Source: Rhodobacteraceae bacterium MED-G08 (lineage in GTDB: Bacteria; Pseudomonadota; Alphaproteobacteria; Rhodobacterales; Rhodobacteraceae). From it: a stretch of 64,000 bases of DNA. The position numbers were made by a program, and so were the translations under genes. The notes beneath the pieces were generated by a model. That model saw nothing but the letters and a program-made list of their open reading frames with translations. It did not search any database and was not told the DNA's origin. Location: positions 150,856-214,855 of the forward strand of contig NTKT01000002.1 in NCBI GenBank assembly GCA_002457055.1. The letters run 5' to 3'. Shown in pieces: positions 1-9,764 of the stretch (positions are counted from its first letter, which is position 1; each line of letters begins with the position of its first letter).

Positions 1-1
1 T

Positions 2-2083
2 GAAAGATACGCTTCAATTATCGGAAAATACTGTGAAATTCCGGTTGGATCAAAAGAACACAGACGACTGATTCCTATCATAGCTGATGAATATCCCGAT
101 CCAGACTTTGGTTCTGGTGCTGTTAAAATTACAGGGGCTCATGATTTTAACGATTATCAGGTAGCTAGAAGAAATAATATTCCACTTTATCGGCTTATGG
201 ATACAAAAGGACGAATGAGAAGCGATGGGGCTCCATATAAAGAAGCCGCATCACTGGCAGTGAATTTTTCCAGAGGTGGCGAATTCAGTGAAGCAGAAAT
301 AGACAGTTTAAACATTGTACCAGAAGAGTTTCGTGGCTTGGATCGTTTTGAAGCGCGAAAGCTAATTGTTGATCACATTACAGATCAAGGCTTGGCCGTA
401 TATACTGATAAAGGACAACCAAATGGGGAGCACAGTGAAAAAATCCCATTTGTTGAAGAAAAACCAGTTATGCAACCCTTTGGCGATCGGTCCAAAGTCG
501 TAATAGAGCCCATGCTTACAGACCAATGGTTCGTTGATACAGCAAAAATAGTTGGACCCGCTTTGGATGCCGTAAAGTCGGGGAAAGTAGAGATAATACC
601 AAATAGTGATAAAAAAACATATTATCATTGGCTAGAAAATATAGAACCATGGTGTATTTCTCGCCAATTGTGGTGGGGACATCAAATCCCAGTTTGGTTT
701 GACCAAGATGGAAACCAGTACTGTGCCATTAACAAAGAAGACGCTCAGCGACTGGCAGGTAGCGGAGCTAAGTTAACAAGAGACCCCGACGTTTTGGATA
801 CATGGTTCTCGTCTGGACTTTGGCCTATTGGTACACTGGGATGGCCTGAAGAAACGCAACAGATGGAGGATTATTTTCCAACGAGCACCTTAATTACAGC
901 CCATGATATTCTATTTTTCTGGGTTGCTAGAATGATGATGATGCAATTAGCAGTGGTTAATGAAATACCATTTTCATCTGTTTATTTACACGGCCTCGTT
1001 AGAGATGCAAAGGGTAGAAAGATGTCGAAATCGACAGGAAATGTGATCGACCCCTTAGATATAATTGAGGAATACGGGGCTGACTCTTTACGTTTTACAA
1101 ATGCGGCAATGGCGTCAATCGGGGGCGTTCTGAAATTAGATATGCAGCGTATACAAGGATACCGTAATTTTGGAACAAAGTTATGGAATGCAGCCCGTTA
1201 TGCTGAAATGAATGGAGCTAAACCAAATAACGGAAATTTACCCAGTCCAGTGGAAAATCTTAATAAATGGATAATGGGTGAAACCGCAAAAGTATTGAGT
1301 GAAGTTCAAATTTCATTTGAAAACTTCCGATTTAATGACGCTGCTAATGCTCTCTATGCATTCGTCTGGGGAAAGGTTTGCGATTGGTATGTAGAGCTGT
1401 CTAAACCACTCTTTAGTTCATCAAATACAAAGGTAATTGCTGAAACTCAAGAAACAATGGGTTGGGTAATTGATCAGTGCTTAATATTATTACATCCAAT
1501 AATGCCGTTTATCACAGAAGAACTCTGGAGTTCAATCGGAAAGCGCAGTAATCTATTAGTTCACGAGAACTGGCCAAATTATAATGCGTTGGACTTGGTT
1601 GACCCCGAAGCTGACCAAGAAATGAATTGGGTTATATCTTTAATAGAAAACATTCGCAGTGCAAGGCAGCAGATGCACGTACCAGCGGGACTGAAAACTC
1701 CTCTGATTTATCAGGAAATGACCACAGAGGCTGAAAAAACTTTTGAACGAAATTCGATCATGATTATGAAATTGGCACGCATTAGTCATGCGGAAAAAAG
1801 TAGTAGATTTCCGAAAGGAACCGTTTCTGTCAGTGCCTCAGGGGCAATATTTGGCCTTCCTCTGGCAAATGTTATTGATATTGACGCTGAAAAAAACCGA
1901 CTGGTTAAAACTAACGAAAAATTAATTAAGGAAATTAGTTCAATGGAAGGTAGGCTGAACAATCCGAAATTTGTTAAAAGTGCCCCTCCGGAAGTCGTAA
2001 ATGAAACAAGGGAAAATCTAGAGAAAAGAAAAGAGGAAGAAGCACAAATTACAAATGCACTAAAGAGGCTAGAAGAAATTTAA
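2..2083 (+). CDS. valS: Valine--tRNA ligase, 3' part (5' end outside window)
   Basis: Charges tRNA-Val with valine and edits mischarged threonine; cytoplasmic class I synthetase. The reading frame is open from base 2, so the gene is cut by the window edge and the HIGH motif lies upstream. Visible parts are the end of the CP1 editing domain (DEYPDPDFGSGAVKITGAHD), the KMSKS loop encoded at 1019-1033, the helical anticodon-binding domain, and a charged C-terminal coiled-coil arm over roughly the last 65 residues, which is typical of ValS. The stop is TAA. It converges on trpB with a gap of about 50 bases and no obvious terminator hairpin. Confidence 0.97.
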   Translation, partial: ERYASIIGKYCEIPVGSKEHRRLIPIIADEYPDPDFGSGAVKITGAHDFNDYQVARRNNIPLYRLMDTKGRMRSDGAPYKEAASLAVNFSRGGEFSEAEIDSLNIVPEEFRGLDRFEARKLIVDHITDQGLAVYTDKGQPNGEHSEKIPFVEEKPVMQPFGDRSKVVIEPMLTDQWFVDTAKIVGPALDAVKSGKVEIIPNSDKKTYYHWLENIEPWCISRQLWWGHQIPVWFDQDGNQYCAINKEDAQRLAGSGAKLTRDPDVLDTWFSSGLWPIGTLGWPEETQQMEDYFPTSTLITAHDILFFWVARMMMMQLAVVNEIPFSSVYLHGLVRDAKGRKMSKSTGNVIDPLDIIEEYGADSLRFTNAAMASIGGVLKLDMQRIQGYRNFGTKLWNAARYAEMNGAKPNNGNLPSPVENLNKWIMGETAKVLSEVQISFENFRFNDAANALYAFVWGKVCDWYVELSKPLFSSSNTKVIAETQETMGWVIDQCLILLHPIMPFITEELWSSIGKRSNLLVHENWPNYNALDLVDPEADQEMNWVISLIENIRSARQQMHVPAGLKTPLIYQEMTTEAEKTFERNSIMIMKLARISHAEKSSRFPKGTVSVSASGAIFGLPLANVIDIDAEKNRLVKTNEKLIKEISSMEGRLNNPKFVKSAPPEVVNETRENLEKRKEEEAQITNALKRLEEI

Positions 2084-2133
2084 GAGCGAATTGAAGTATA
2101 TTATGCTACACCAAAACCTTACCGACTAATTAT

Positions 2134-3381
2134 TTATTCTAAATTGCGACCCTCTGGACCAGACATGTCAAAGCCAAGATGCCGTGCGACCGTAAATATA
2201 TCCTTATCTCCCCGACCACACATGTTCATGCAAATTATATGATCTTTTGGTAAATCAGGAGCAATTTTTTCCACATGAGCAAGTGCATGAGAAGGTTCCA
2301 AAGCTGGAATGATACCTTCGGCTTTACAGCACAGTTCAAAAGCGCCTAAAGCTTCTTTATCTGTGATTGAGACATATTTTGCTCTTCCAATTTCATGTAA
2401 CCACGCATGCTCAGGACCTATTCCAGGATAATCTAAGCCTGCTGAAATCGAAAAGCCTTCTAATATCTGGCCATCATTATCCTGTAGTAGGTATGTTCTA
2501 TTACCGTGCAGTACGCCAGGCCTTCCACCGGTTAACGAAGCACAATGCTCCATTTTGCCATTGACGCCTTTACCACCTGCTTCAACCCCAATTATCTCCA
2601 CATCTTTGTCATCAAGGAAGGGATAAAATAAACCCATGGCGTTAGACCCACCCCCGATTGCTGCAATTAATGTATTGGGCAATCGACCTTCTGCCTCCAT
2701 CATTTGGTCTTTAGCCTCTTTACCGATAATAGATTGAAAGTCGCGAACCATCGCTGGGTAAGGATGAGGACCTGCAACCGTACCTATACAATAAAAAGTA
2801 TCTCTTACATTCGTTACCCAATCCCTCAAAGCGTCATTCATAGCGTCTTTAAGTGTACCCCTGCCTGATGTAACTGGAATAACCTCGGCACCAAGTAGTT
2901 TCATACGAAATACATTTGGTGCCTGACGCTCCACATCATGTGAGCCCATGTAAACGATACACTTTAAACCAAACTTTGCACATACAGTTGCCGTTGCAAC
3001 ACCATGTTGACCCGCCCCAGTTTCAGCTATAATGCGGCTCTTTCCCATTCTCCTGGCCAATATAATTTGACCAAGAACATTATTAATCTTATGGGCGCCT
3101 GTATGGTTTAATTCATCTCGTTTGAGATAAATTTTTGCTCCACCAAGCCTCTCTGTTAAACGCTCAGCGAAGTACAAGGGACTAGGCCTACCGACATAAT
3201 GCTTCCATAGGTAGTCCATTTCCTCCCAGAACTCTGAATCCAACTTAGCTTTTTCATATTGGTCCTCTAATTCCAGTATTAATGGCATCAAGGTTTCCGA
3301 TACAAAACGTCCACCGAACTGCCCAAACCTACCTTTTTCGTCAGGACCAGTCATAAAACTATTGAAAAGATCATTGGCCAC
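2134..3381 (-). CDS. trpB: Tryptophan synthase beta chain
   Basis: Joins indole to L-serine to make tryptophan, working with TrpA, which is not in this window. The PLP lysine lies in HTGAHKINN, and the glycine-rich phosphate loop GGGSNAMG and the C-terminal CGRGDKD are present. Length is normal at about 415 residues. I place the start at GTG 3381 ([19 protein letters not shown]) because an AGGAG lies 10 bases before it. A TTG nine bases further upstream sits almost on that Shine-Dalgarno. It is the last gene of the leftward lapA-trpF-trpB run, about 90 bases after trpF. Confidence 0.96.
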   Translation of the reverse strand: MANDLFNSFMTGPDEKGRFGQFGGRFVSETLMPLILELEDQYEKAKLDSEFWEEMDYLWKHYVGRPSPLYFAERLTERLGGAKIYLKRDELNHTGAHKINNVLGQIILARRMGKSRIIAETGAGQHGVATATVCAKFGLKCIVYMGSHDVERQAPNVFRMKLLGAEVIPVTSGRGTLKDAMNDALRDWVTNVRDTFYCIGTVAGPHPYPAMVRDFQSIIGKEAKDQMMEAEGRLPNTLIAAIGGGSNAMGLFYPFLDDKDVEIIGVEAGGKGVNGKMEHCASLTGGRPGVLHGNRTYLLQDNDGQILEGFSISAGLDYPGIGPEHAWLHEIGRAKYVSITDKEALGAFELCCKAEGIIPALEPSHALAHVEKIAPDLPKDHIICMNMCGRGDKDIFTVARHLGFDMSGPEGRNLE

Positions 3382-3468
3382 TAAAATCAAGCTCCTATTA
3401 GAAATTTTAACGTTTCGATACTAAGTTGTTATATTACTTGCCGCCAAGTTCAAGGGATTTTAGTTATA

Positions 3469-4146
3469 TTAATTACCAAAATTACAATTGTCCAAAGCCT
3501 GCATGAAATTCTTCATCTTAGTCGCATCTTTTATACCAGGGCTTAGCTCCACACTACTTGATAAATCCAGTTGCTTTGCATTGGTTAATTTCACAGCTGT
3601 TTGAACATTACTGGCATTTAATCCCCCGGCCAACATCCAGGGCTTTGACCAGCTTCTATTTGCAAGGATAGACCAATCAAATTGCACCCCATTTCCACCA
3701 GGCAAAGCGTGCCTATTCGCAGGTTTTGCATCAAATAGAATTTGATCACAAACTTCGCAAAATGACTTTACTTTGTCTAAATCACTTTCAGAAGAAATAC
3801 CAACGGCCTTCATAACCGGCAGACCGTATCGCCTTTTGATCTCGTATACTAATTTCGGACTTTCGGAACCATGCATCTGTATCATATCTATTGGAACCTT
3901 GCTAGTAAGTTCATCCAAATACGAGAATTCAGCATCTACGACTAACGCTACTTTAGCCAATCCGATTGGCGCCTCCAGTGCTAGTTTACGACCTAGTTCG
4001 AACGTCAACGCACGAGGAGACTTTTCAAAAAATACAAAACCTGCATATCTAGCGCCTATGGAAGCTGCCAGCTTTATATCGTTTAAAGACGTTAACCCAC
4101 AAATTTTAACCGCAATTGGGCTAATTTCCTTTAAGCTGCGGGTCAT
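3469..4146 (-). CDS. trpF: Phosphoribosylanthranilate isomerase
   Basis: Amadori rearrangement of phosphoribosylanthranilate to CdRP in tryptophan synthesis; a (beta/alpha)8 barrel. Diagnostic motifs are VKICGLT near the N terminus (catalytic Cys), GFVFFEKSPR, the FDAK segment with the catalytic Asp in the barrel, and LAGGLNASNV with DLSSSVE near the C terminus. At 225 residues it is slightly longer than many homologues, because of a short N-terminal extension (MTRSLKEISPIA). The ATG overlaps the lapA stop (ATGA), so translation is probably coupled. Confidence 0.95.
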   Translation of the reverse strand: MTRSLKEISPIAVKICGLTSLNDIKLAASIGARYAGFVFFEKSPRALTFELGRKLALEAPIGLAKVALVVDAEFSYLDELTSKVPIDMIQMHGSESPKLVYEIKRRYGLPVMKAVGISSESDLDKVKSFCEVCDQILFDAKPANRHALPGGNGVQFDWSILANRSWSKPWMLAGGLNASNVQTAVKLTNAKQLDLSSSVELSPGIKDATKMKNFMQALDNCNFGN

Positions 4147-4505
4147 TGGTTTGATTGATTATTATTGAGAAGCAGAAGAACCTCATCTTCGTTTTGCCCA
4201 GTGTCACGTTTCAACTTGTTTAACTCGTTTTCTACTCGAACAAGATCCCTAGATTTTCTATTCGAAGCCGATCTATGTTTCATTTCCCTAATCCACTCCC
4301 AAACAAAACCTACGAAAAGTCCAAAAATAACACCACTTAAAAATAGAACAAACACTGGAATTGACAAACCCACATCAACACCAAGAAAACCATCAAATTC
4401 ACGGGGCAGCAATCTGACGTCCACTAATTCTCTATTAGCAACAGCTAAGGTCAAAATTATGACGGAAAGACAAGTTAAGAAAATAACTCGAATGTAACGC
4501 GTCAA
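4143..4505 (-). CDS. lapA: LapA-family small membrane protein
   Basis: A 120-residue inner-membrane protein of the LapA/YciS (DUF1049) type. Two hydrophobic helices (about residues 5-22 and 45-68) flank the family-typical VANRELVDVRLLP segment. After these comes a basic cytoplasmic tail ending in a coiled coil rich in Asn and Gln. E. coli homologues help assemble or regulate lipopolysaccharide; that role here is inference. The start is TTG 4505, three bases after the ihfB stop, with AAGG about 8 bases upstream inside the end of ihfB. It lies between ihfB and trpF, the usual Rhodobacterales order. Confidence 0.85.
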   Translation of the reverse strand: MTRYIRVIFLTCLSVIILTLAVANRELVDVRLLPREFDGFLGVDVGLSIPVFVLFLSGVIFGLFVGFVWEWIREMKHRSASNRKSRDLVRVENELNKLKRDTGQNEDEVLLLLNNNQSNQ

Positions 4506-4508
4506 ATA

Positions 4509-4793
4509 TTAAGCCTTCCCGTTAAGTCTATCACGCAAAAGTTTTCCAGTTTTAAAAAATGGAACCTTTTTCTGATCTACACTGACTGCCTCACCAGTTC
4601 TAGGATTACGCCCCACTCTTGCACCACGCGTTTTTACTGAAAAAGCGCCAAAACCTCTAAGTTCAACTCTATCACCATTTGCTAGAGCATCCGTAATCTC
4701 TTCAAATATGGTATTCACGATTCTTTCTACATCACGTTGGAAAAGATGTGGATTTTCATCCGCAATTTTTTGAATTAATTCCGATCGGATCAT
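4509..4793 (-). CDS. ihfB: Integration host factor beta subunit
   Basis: Sequence-specific DNA-bending protein of the HU/IHF family that works as a heterodimer with IhfA. At 94 residues it has the standard length. It starts [17 protein letters not shown] and carries [14 protein letters not shown] and the DNA-intercalating arm GRNPRTGE, followed by the conserved [13 protein letters not shown]. The start is ATG 4793 with AGGGAG about 8 bases upstream. It lies downstream of rpsA, separated by a terminator, so it probably has its own promoter in 4794-4990. Confidence 0.97.
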   Translation of the reverse strand: MIRSELIQKIADENPHLFQRDVERIVNTIFEEITDALANGDRVELRGFGAFSVKTRGARVGRNPRTGEAVSVDQKKVPFFKTGKLLRDRLNGKA

Positions 4794-4992
4794 CGGGTCG
4801 TCTCCCTGGCATTTTTAGTTGTAGCAGTTCAACTATAATCATCAGTCCCACTAAATTAAAATCATTTCTCGTCCTAAAGTATTATTTTTTAACGAATTAC
4901 TATTACAAAAAGATATATTTTTCTAATTTAAGATGCGTCGTTACTGTTATATTCCAAGTTTAAATGCAATTTCTCACATCTAACGAATCAAT

Positions 4993-5021
4993 AAAAAAAA
5001 CCCCGCGTGTTAAACGCGGGG
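4993..5021 (-). terminator. Rho-independent terminator after rpsA
   Basis: Read leftward, an 8-bp perfect stem (CCCCGCGT at 5021-5014 paired with ACGCGGGG at 5008-5001) with a 5-base loop is followed by eight T. It lies about 27 bases beyond the rpsA stop, so rpsA messages probably end here. It is the strongest intrinsic terminator I see in the window. Confidence 0.93.
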
Positions 5022-5047
5022 CTTATAACTTGTGAAAATGTTATAAA

Positions 5048-6730
5048 TTAATCTTCATCACCCTTAAGTGCTGCACCCAAGATATCTCCAAGCGAAGCTC
5101 CACTATCAGAAGAGCCATATTGCTCTACAGCTTCCTTTTCCTCAGCAATTTCACGGGCTTTTATTGAGAGACCCAATTTTCTAGTCTTACTATCAACACT
5201 GGTCACTCTAACATCAACTTTATCACCCGCGCTAAATCTTTCCGGACGCTGTTCTGCGCGGTCCCGACTTAAATCTGAACGACGGATAAATGATTTCATA
5301 CCTTCGTATTCGACTTCGATTCCACCATCTTCAACTGACGTAACCTCTACCGTTACTATAGAGCCGCGCTTGACCTTGTCTGTAGCTTGAGCAAATTTAT
5401 CTCCACCCAACGCTTTTATTGACAATGAAATTCGTTCTTTCTCTACATCAATTTCCGTAACTGCCGCTTTCACCATGTCACCCTTACGGAAATTTTGGAT
5501 TACATCCTCACCACGCTCATCCCAGGAAATATCACTCAAGTGAACCATTCCATCAATCTCGCCATCTAAACCAATAAAGAGGCCAAATTCAGTGATATTT
5601 TTAACTTCACCCTCAACTTCACTATCAACAGGATGATTCTCAGCAAATACTTCCCACGGATTTCTTTGGCATTGCTTGATCCCTAAAGAAACTCTCCGCT
5701 TTACACCATCTATTTCCAAGACCATGACGTCCACTTCTTGGCTAGTAGACACAATTTTTCCAGGATGAACGTTCTTTTTAGTCCATGACATCTCAGAAAC
5801 ATGTACCAAACCCTCAACTCCAGCCTCTAATTCAACAAAAGCACCATAATCTGTAATATTTGTTACGACGCCTTTATGCAGAGACTCTAAGGGATATTTA
5901 CCAGCTACCAGTTCCCACGGATCTTCTTCAAGTTGCTTCATTCCCAACGAAATTCTGTGTGTGTCTTTATTGATTTTGATAACCTGAACTTTAATAGACT
6001 CGCCGATAGTTAAAATTTCGGAAGGATGATTAATTCTACGCCAAGCCATATCGGTTACATGAAGAAGACCATCTACTCCTCCTAAATCAACAAACGCACC
6101 GTATTCAGTTATATTTTTAACTACGCCCTCTACATCGTCACCCTCTGCCAAGTTTCCGATAACTTCCGCTCTTTGTTCGGCACGACTTTCTTCTAATATC
6201 GCACGCCGGGATACGACAATGTTACCTCTTCTACGATCCATTTTCAAAATCTGGAATGGTTGCTTCAAACCCATAAGTGGACCTGCGTCACGAACTGGAC
6301 GCACGTCAACCTGAGAACCAGGCAGGAAGGCAACTGCACCACCTAGGTCCACGGTGAACCCACCCTTTACACGGCCAAAAATTGCACCATCAACCCTCGC
6401 ATCTTCTGCATAAGCTTTTTCAAGTCTATCCCAGGCTTCTTCTCTACGTGCCATTTCACGAGAAATAACAGCTTCGCCTTTGGCATTTTCGACCTGTCTT
6501 AAGAAAACCTCCACCTCGTCGCCAACCGCAACTTCGGGTGCTTCGCCGGGGTTGGCAAACTCTTTTAATTCTACCCTGCCCTCCATTTTGTAGCCTACGT
6601 CAACGATTGCAAAGCCAGCCTCGATAGCAATCACTTTACCTTTGACAACAGAACCTTCTTGGGGGGTATCAATCTTGAAGCTTTCGTTCAGCAGAGCTTC
6701 AAATTCTGCCATAGTTGCATTTTGAGCCAT
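5048..6730 (-). CDS. rpsA: 30S ribosomal protein S1
   Basis: Binds mRNA and recruits it to the 30S subunit. The 560 residues hold six S1/OB-fold repeats at roughly residues 20-90, 105-172, 193-261, 278-348, 365-433 and 450-520. The central ones carry the repeated NITEYGAFVDLGG and NITDYGAFVELEAG signatures. Length matches alphaproteobacterial S1. The ATG at 6730 begins MAQNATMAEFEALLNESF. A terminator lies just downstream and a promoter-like sequence about 140 bases upstream. It follows cmk at 211 bases, the common aroA-cmk-rpsA order. Confidence 0.98.
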   Translation of the reverse strand: MAQNATMAEFEALLNESFKIDTPQEGSVVKGKVIAIEAGFAIVDVGYKMEGRVELKEFANPGEAPEVAVGDEVEVFLRQVENAKGEAVISREMARREEAWDRLEKAYAEDARVDGAIFGRVKGGFTVDLGGAVAFLPGSQVDVRPVRDAGPLMGLKQPFQILKMDRRRGNIVVSRRAILEESRAEQRAEVIGNLAEGDDVEGVVKNITEYGAFVDLGGVDGLLHVTDMAWRRINHPSEILTIGESIKVQVIKINKDTHRISLGMKQLEEDPWELVAGKYPLESLHKGVVTNITDYGAFVELEAGVEGLVHVSEMSWTKKNVHPGKIVSTSQEVDVMVLEIDGVKRRVSLGIKQCQRNPWEVFAENHPVDSEVEGEVKNITEFGLFIGLDGEIDGMVHLSDISWDERGEDVIQNFRKGDMVKAAVTEIDVEKERISLSIKALGGDKFAQATDKVKRGSIVTVEVTSVEDGGIEVEYEGMKSFIRRSDLSRDRAEQRPERFSAGDKVDVRVTSVDSKTRKLGLSIKAREIAEEKEAVEQYGSSDSGASLGDILGAALKGDED

Positions 6731-6870
6731 ATAGTCTCTATATCCTTTATTAAATATTTACTGGCCAGATGGTTGGGTCCACCGGTCTTTAGTTTCACTT
6801 GCCGAGCGTTACTACGATTAGCCAATTAGAAGCAGATCTTCTTGACTACTTTTAAGTGCACGACGGGCGC

Positions 6871-6899
6871 GGTTTACATGTTAATTTTCTGTAAATCAA
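6871..6899 (-). promoter_or_regulatory. Possible sigma-70 promoter for rpsA
   Basis: On the minus strand TTGATT (6899-6894) is followed by a 17-base spacer and TAAACC (6876-6871), about 140 bases before the rpsA ATG. This resembles a -35/-10 pair but the -10 is weak. The long leader it implies could host autogenous control by S1, as known in enterobacteria; that is inference. Confidence 0.3.
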
Positions 6900-6941
6900 G
6901 GGGTTTCTGCACACTAAATAATCACAATTATACTGAAGAAA

Positions 6942-7562
6942 TTATTTTTTTAGTTCTGATTCAATTACCCTTGAAACTGATTCATAGACTTCTGCAATGG
7001 TCATATCAGAAGTATCAATTTTTTTTGCGTTCACTGCCGGTACCAACGGGGAAACTTTACGATTAGAATCTCGTTCATCTCTTTCTTGTATATCTTTTAA
7101 AACTTTGTTGAGTGATATTGAGTGCCCCAAGCCTAAGAGCTCTTCATATCTCCTTCGCGCTCTAATCTCAGCCGAAGCACTTATAAAAAATTTTATATCT
7201 GCGTTAGGACAAATTACTGTTCCAATATCGCGTCCATCTAAAACAGCACCACCAGGTTGTGAAGCAAAACTTCTCTGAAATTCTAGTAATTTAGCTCGGA
7301 CTAAGGGGTTTTTAGCAACCTCGGAGGCTGCATTTGATACCTTTAGTGTTTTTAAATCTAAAGCTTCCAGTTCGAACAGATTTAACTGGTCTGCAGCGCT
7401 TACCGGATCAAATCCTTTAAGAACTTTATACCCAACAAATCGATATAGAAGGCCAGTATCAAGGTGCGGTACAGAATAATTTTGTGCTATTTTCTTTGAA
7501 ATTGTACCTTTACCGGATGCTGCCGTACCATCTATTGCTATTACTAGGTCAAACTTTGCCAA
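6942..7562 (-). CDS. cmk: Cytidylate kinase
   Basis: Phosphorylates CMP and dCMP with ATP; a P-loop NMP kinase. The N terminus has the Walker A loop IDGTAASGKGT, then LDTGLLYR (the counterpart of the family's LDTGAMYR), LDGRDIGTVICPNA, and an arginine-rich lid with RRYEEL and RDERDSNR. At 206 residues it is slightly shorter than the E. coli protein. The start is TTG 7562 with GAGG 8 bases upstream, and no better in-frame ATG exists near it. It begins 5 bases after the aroA stop, so the two are probably co-transcribed. Confidence 0.95.
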   Translation of the reverse strand: MAKFDLVIAIDGTAASGKGTISKKIAQNYSVPHLDTGLLYRFVGYKVLKGFDPVSAADQLNLFELEALDLKTLKVSNAASEVAKNPLVRAKLLEFQRSFASQPGGAVLDGRDIGTVICPNADIKFFISASAEIRARRRYEELLGLGHSISLNKVLKDIQERDERDSNRKVSPLVPAVNAKKIDTSDMTIAEVYESVSRVIESELKK

Positions 7563-7567
7563 AGCTG

Positions 7568-8917
7568 TTAACCTCGTGCTTCTAAGTTAGCTCCAAGCTC
7601 ACGCATTAGCTGAATGAAATTTGGAAAGGATGTATTGATTGGCGAACAATCATCTATTTCGATATATTTTTGTGATGATAAACCCAGGATTAAAAAAGAC
7701 ATAGCAATACGATGATCCAAAAATGTCTGGCAAGTAGAACCACCTTTGACTGAGCCAGCACCATTGCCCTTTACTATCCACCAATCCTCGCCTTCGTCGA
7801 CAGACACTCCATTTGATCTTAAGCCCTTCGCCATTGCGTCAATCCTATCACTCTCTTTTACTCGTAGTTCCCTAACACCTCTCATCCTTGTCTCTCCAGA
7901 AGCGTTTGCGGCGACGACAGCGAGAATTGGATACTCATCTATCATAGAAGCCGCACGTTCCGGTGGAACTTCAATCCCTTGCAAATCAGGAGAAAAACAA
8001 GCACGAATGTCGGCAACAGGCTCACCACTTTCCTCTCTTTCATTCTCAAAACTTAAATTAGCACCCATTTCAATCAGCGTAGTAAATAATCCAGCTCTTG
8101 TTTCATTAAGCGTAATATTTGGAACAAGTATATCTGAGCCCTCTACTGTAATAGCAGCACAAATAGGGAATGCCGCACTTGATGGATCGCTTGGTACACG
8201 AACAATTTGACCTTTTAATTCTGAATAACCACTTAATGTAATTAATCTTCGGTTTGAGTAGTCTTCTACTTTTATCTCTGCCCCAAATGAGCTGAGCATT
8301 CTTTCTGTATGGTCTCTAGTCTTTTCTGTTTCAGTAATGATGGTATCGCCGGGAACATTCAAACTGGCTAATAGCAGTGCAGATTTAACTTGGGCTGATG
8401 GCACGGGTACCGTGTATTGAATAGGGATGGGAGATCTCGCACCGACTATCGTCATTGGCAACCTTCCTTTACTACGACCAAATGTAGCTACTCCAAATTT
8501 ACTCAGCGGATCCGTTACGCGTCCCATTGGTCGACTGTTTAGACTATGATCACCAGTGAATGTCACATTAATGGGAGTTGTTGCCATTGCGCCCATTATC
8601 AACCTTACCCCTGTACCGGAGTTACCACAATCTACTACCGTTTCAGGTTCAGCAAATCCTCCTACACCCACGCCCTCTACATGCCATTCACCACCTTCAA
8701 CTTTTTCAACTTGAGCACCAAAGCTAACCATTGCCCGGGCCGTATCAAGAACATCTTGACCCTCTAGTAAGCCAGTAATCCTAGTTTGCCCTATAGCAAG
8801 GGCACCAAGAATTAAAGATCGATGCGATATTGACTTATCACCCGGAATTGAAACTTCTCCCTTGAGAGGGCGAGAGCTAGAAGCACGCATAATCCTTGGG
8901 TCACAATTTATAGACAT
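7568..8917 (-). CDS. aroA: 3-phosphoshikimate 1-carboxyvinyltransferase (EPSP synthase)
   Basis: Transfers enolpyruvyl from PEP to shikimate 3-phosphate in chorismate synthesis. The 449 residues include [11 protein letters not shown] with the catalytic Lys, GNSGTGVRL, the SRPMGRV segment, [11 protein letters not shown], and the [11 protein letters not shown] and KESDRI motifs near the C terminus. The PEP-loop sequence GNSGTG is followed by a Val. The substitutions that define glyphosate-insensitive class II enzymes would need an alignment to call. The ATG at 8917 has AAAGG about 8 bases upstream. First gene of the aroA-cmk-rpsA unit. Confidence 0.97.
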   Translation of the reverse strand: MSINCDPRIMRASSSRPLKGEVSIPGDKSISHRSLILGALAIGQTRITGLLEGQDVLDTARAMVSFGAQVEKVEGGEWHVEGVGVGGFAEPETVVDCGNSGTGVRLIMGAMATTPINVTFTGDHSLNSRPMGRVTDPLSKFGVATFGRSKGRLPMTIVGARSPIPIQYTVPVPSAQVKSALLLASLNVPGDTIITETEKTRDHTERMLSSFGAEIKVEDYSNRRLITLSGYSELKGQIVRVPSDPSSAAFPICAAITVEGSDILVPNITLNETRAGLFTTLIEMGANLSFENEREESGEPVADIRACFSPDLQGIEVPPERAASMIDEYPILAVVAANASGETRMRGVRELRVKESDRIDAMAKGLRSNGVSVDEGEDWWIVKGNGAGSVKGGSTCQTFLDHRIAMSFLILGLSSQKYIEIDDCSPINTSFPNFIQLMRELGANLEARG

Positions 8918-8965
8918 TTGTCAAACCTTTGTTTTGGCTCTGATAAACTAGACTTTGATCAACGT

Positions 8966-9685
8966 CTAGGACTCTCGCTTTTCAAATGTTAAATAATACG
9001 GCCTGCGCCCCTCTCGTAGGGCTTTGCGTTCATATCTAGTTGGCATCCAATCGCTCCAACACTCTCTCCAGTCTTGAGCATCAGTCGCCGTCCATGAAAA
9101 ATGATGCTTGCACACTTCTTGAAGCGATTGTCGAACATAGTCTGGAATATCGGTAGCCACCTTTAATAATGCACCAGTTTTCATTACTCGCTCCAGATCT
9201 ATCAAATATTCGCTTGTGACAAACCTTCGTCGATGATGTCTTTTTTTTGGCCAAGGATCTGGATAGAGTAAAAAAACACTGTCAATTGAATCATCCGGCA
9301 GCACATCAAATAAATCTCGTACATCACCAGGATGAATACGAACATTGGTCAACTCAAGTTTTGAAAGTTTTCCAGCAAGCATTGCAACGCCATTGATATA
9401 TGGTTCACAACCAATGAAACCAATATTTGGATTGCGCTCTGCCTGATAAACTAGATGCTCCCCCCCCCCAAATCCAATTTCAAGAGAGAATGATGTTACA
9501 TTCTTAAAAAGATCTGATAGTTCTATAAGCCTCCTATCCGGATTTATCTCATATTTGACGGCAGGTATTGATAACTTTTCCAGTTGGTCATTCAAAAGTT
9601 TTTGTTGTAACGCTCGAAGACCTTTTCCTTTTAACCTTCCATAGAAATTTCTGAAATTCTTGGGCTTGCTTTCTTTGTTATCCAT
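8966..9685 (-). CDS. trmB: tRNA (guanine-46-N7)-methyltransferase
   Basis: Forms m7G46 in the variable loop of tRNA using SAM. The SAM-binding site is LEIGFGGGEHLVYQA, and the family signature DPWPKKRHHRRRF is complete, followed by a C-terminal TRYERKALREGR stretch. At 239 residues it has normal length. The N-terminal 25 residues are basic. It lies 79 bases downstream of metK on the same strand. That places a SAM user behind the SAM synthetase under the same riboswitch-controlled leader, if they are co-transcribed. Confidence 0.95.
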   Translation of the reverse strand: MDNKESKPKNFRNFYGRLKGKGLRALQQKLLNDQLEKLSIPAVKYEINPDRRLIELSDLFKNVTSFSLEIGFGGGEHLVYQAERNPNIGFIGCEPYINGVAMLAGKLSKLELTNVRIHPGDVRDLFDVLPDDSIDSVFLLYPDPWPKKRHHRRRFVTSEYLIDLERVMKTGALLKVATDIPDYVRQSLQEVCKHHFSWTATDAQDWRECWSDWMPTRYERKALREGRRPYYLTFEKRES

Positions 9686-9764
9686 TATTTAATCAGTAGG
9701 TATTGTTCTAGATTTGTAAATTCCTTGCAGTTACCCAGCCTAGATAAGGTCATCAGACCGATAA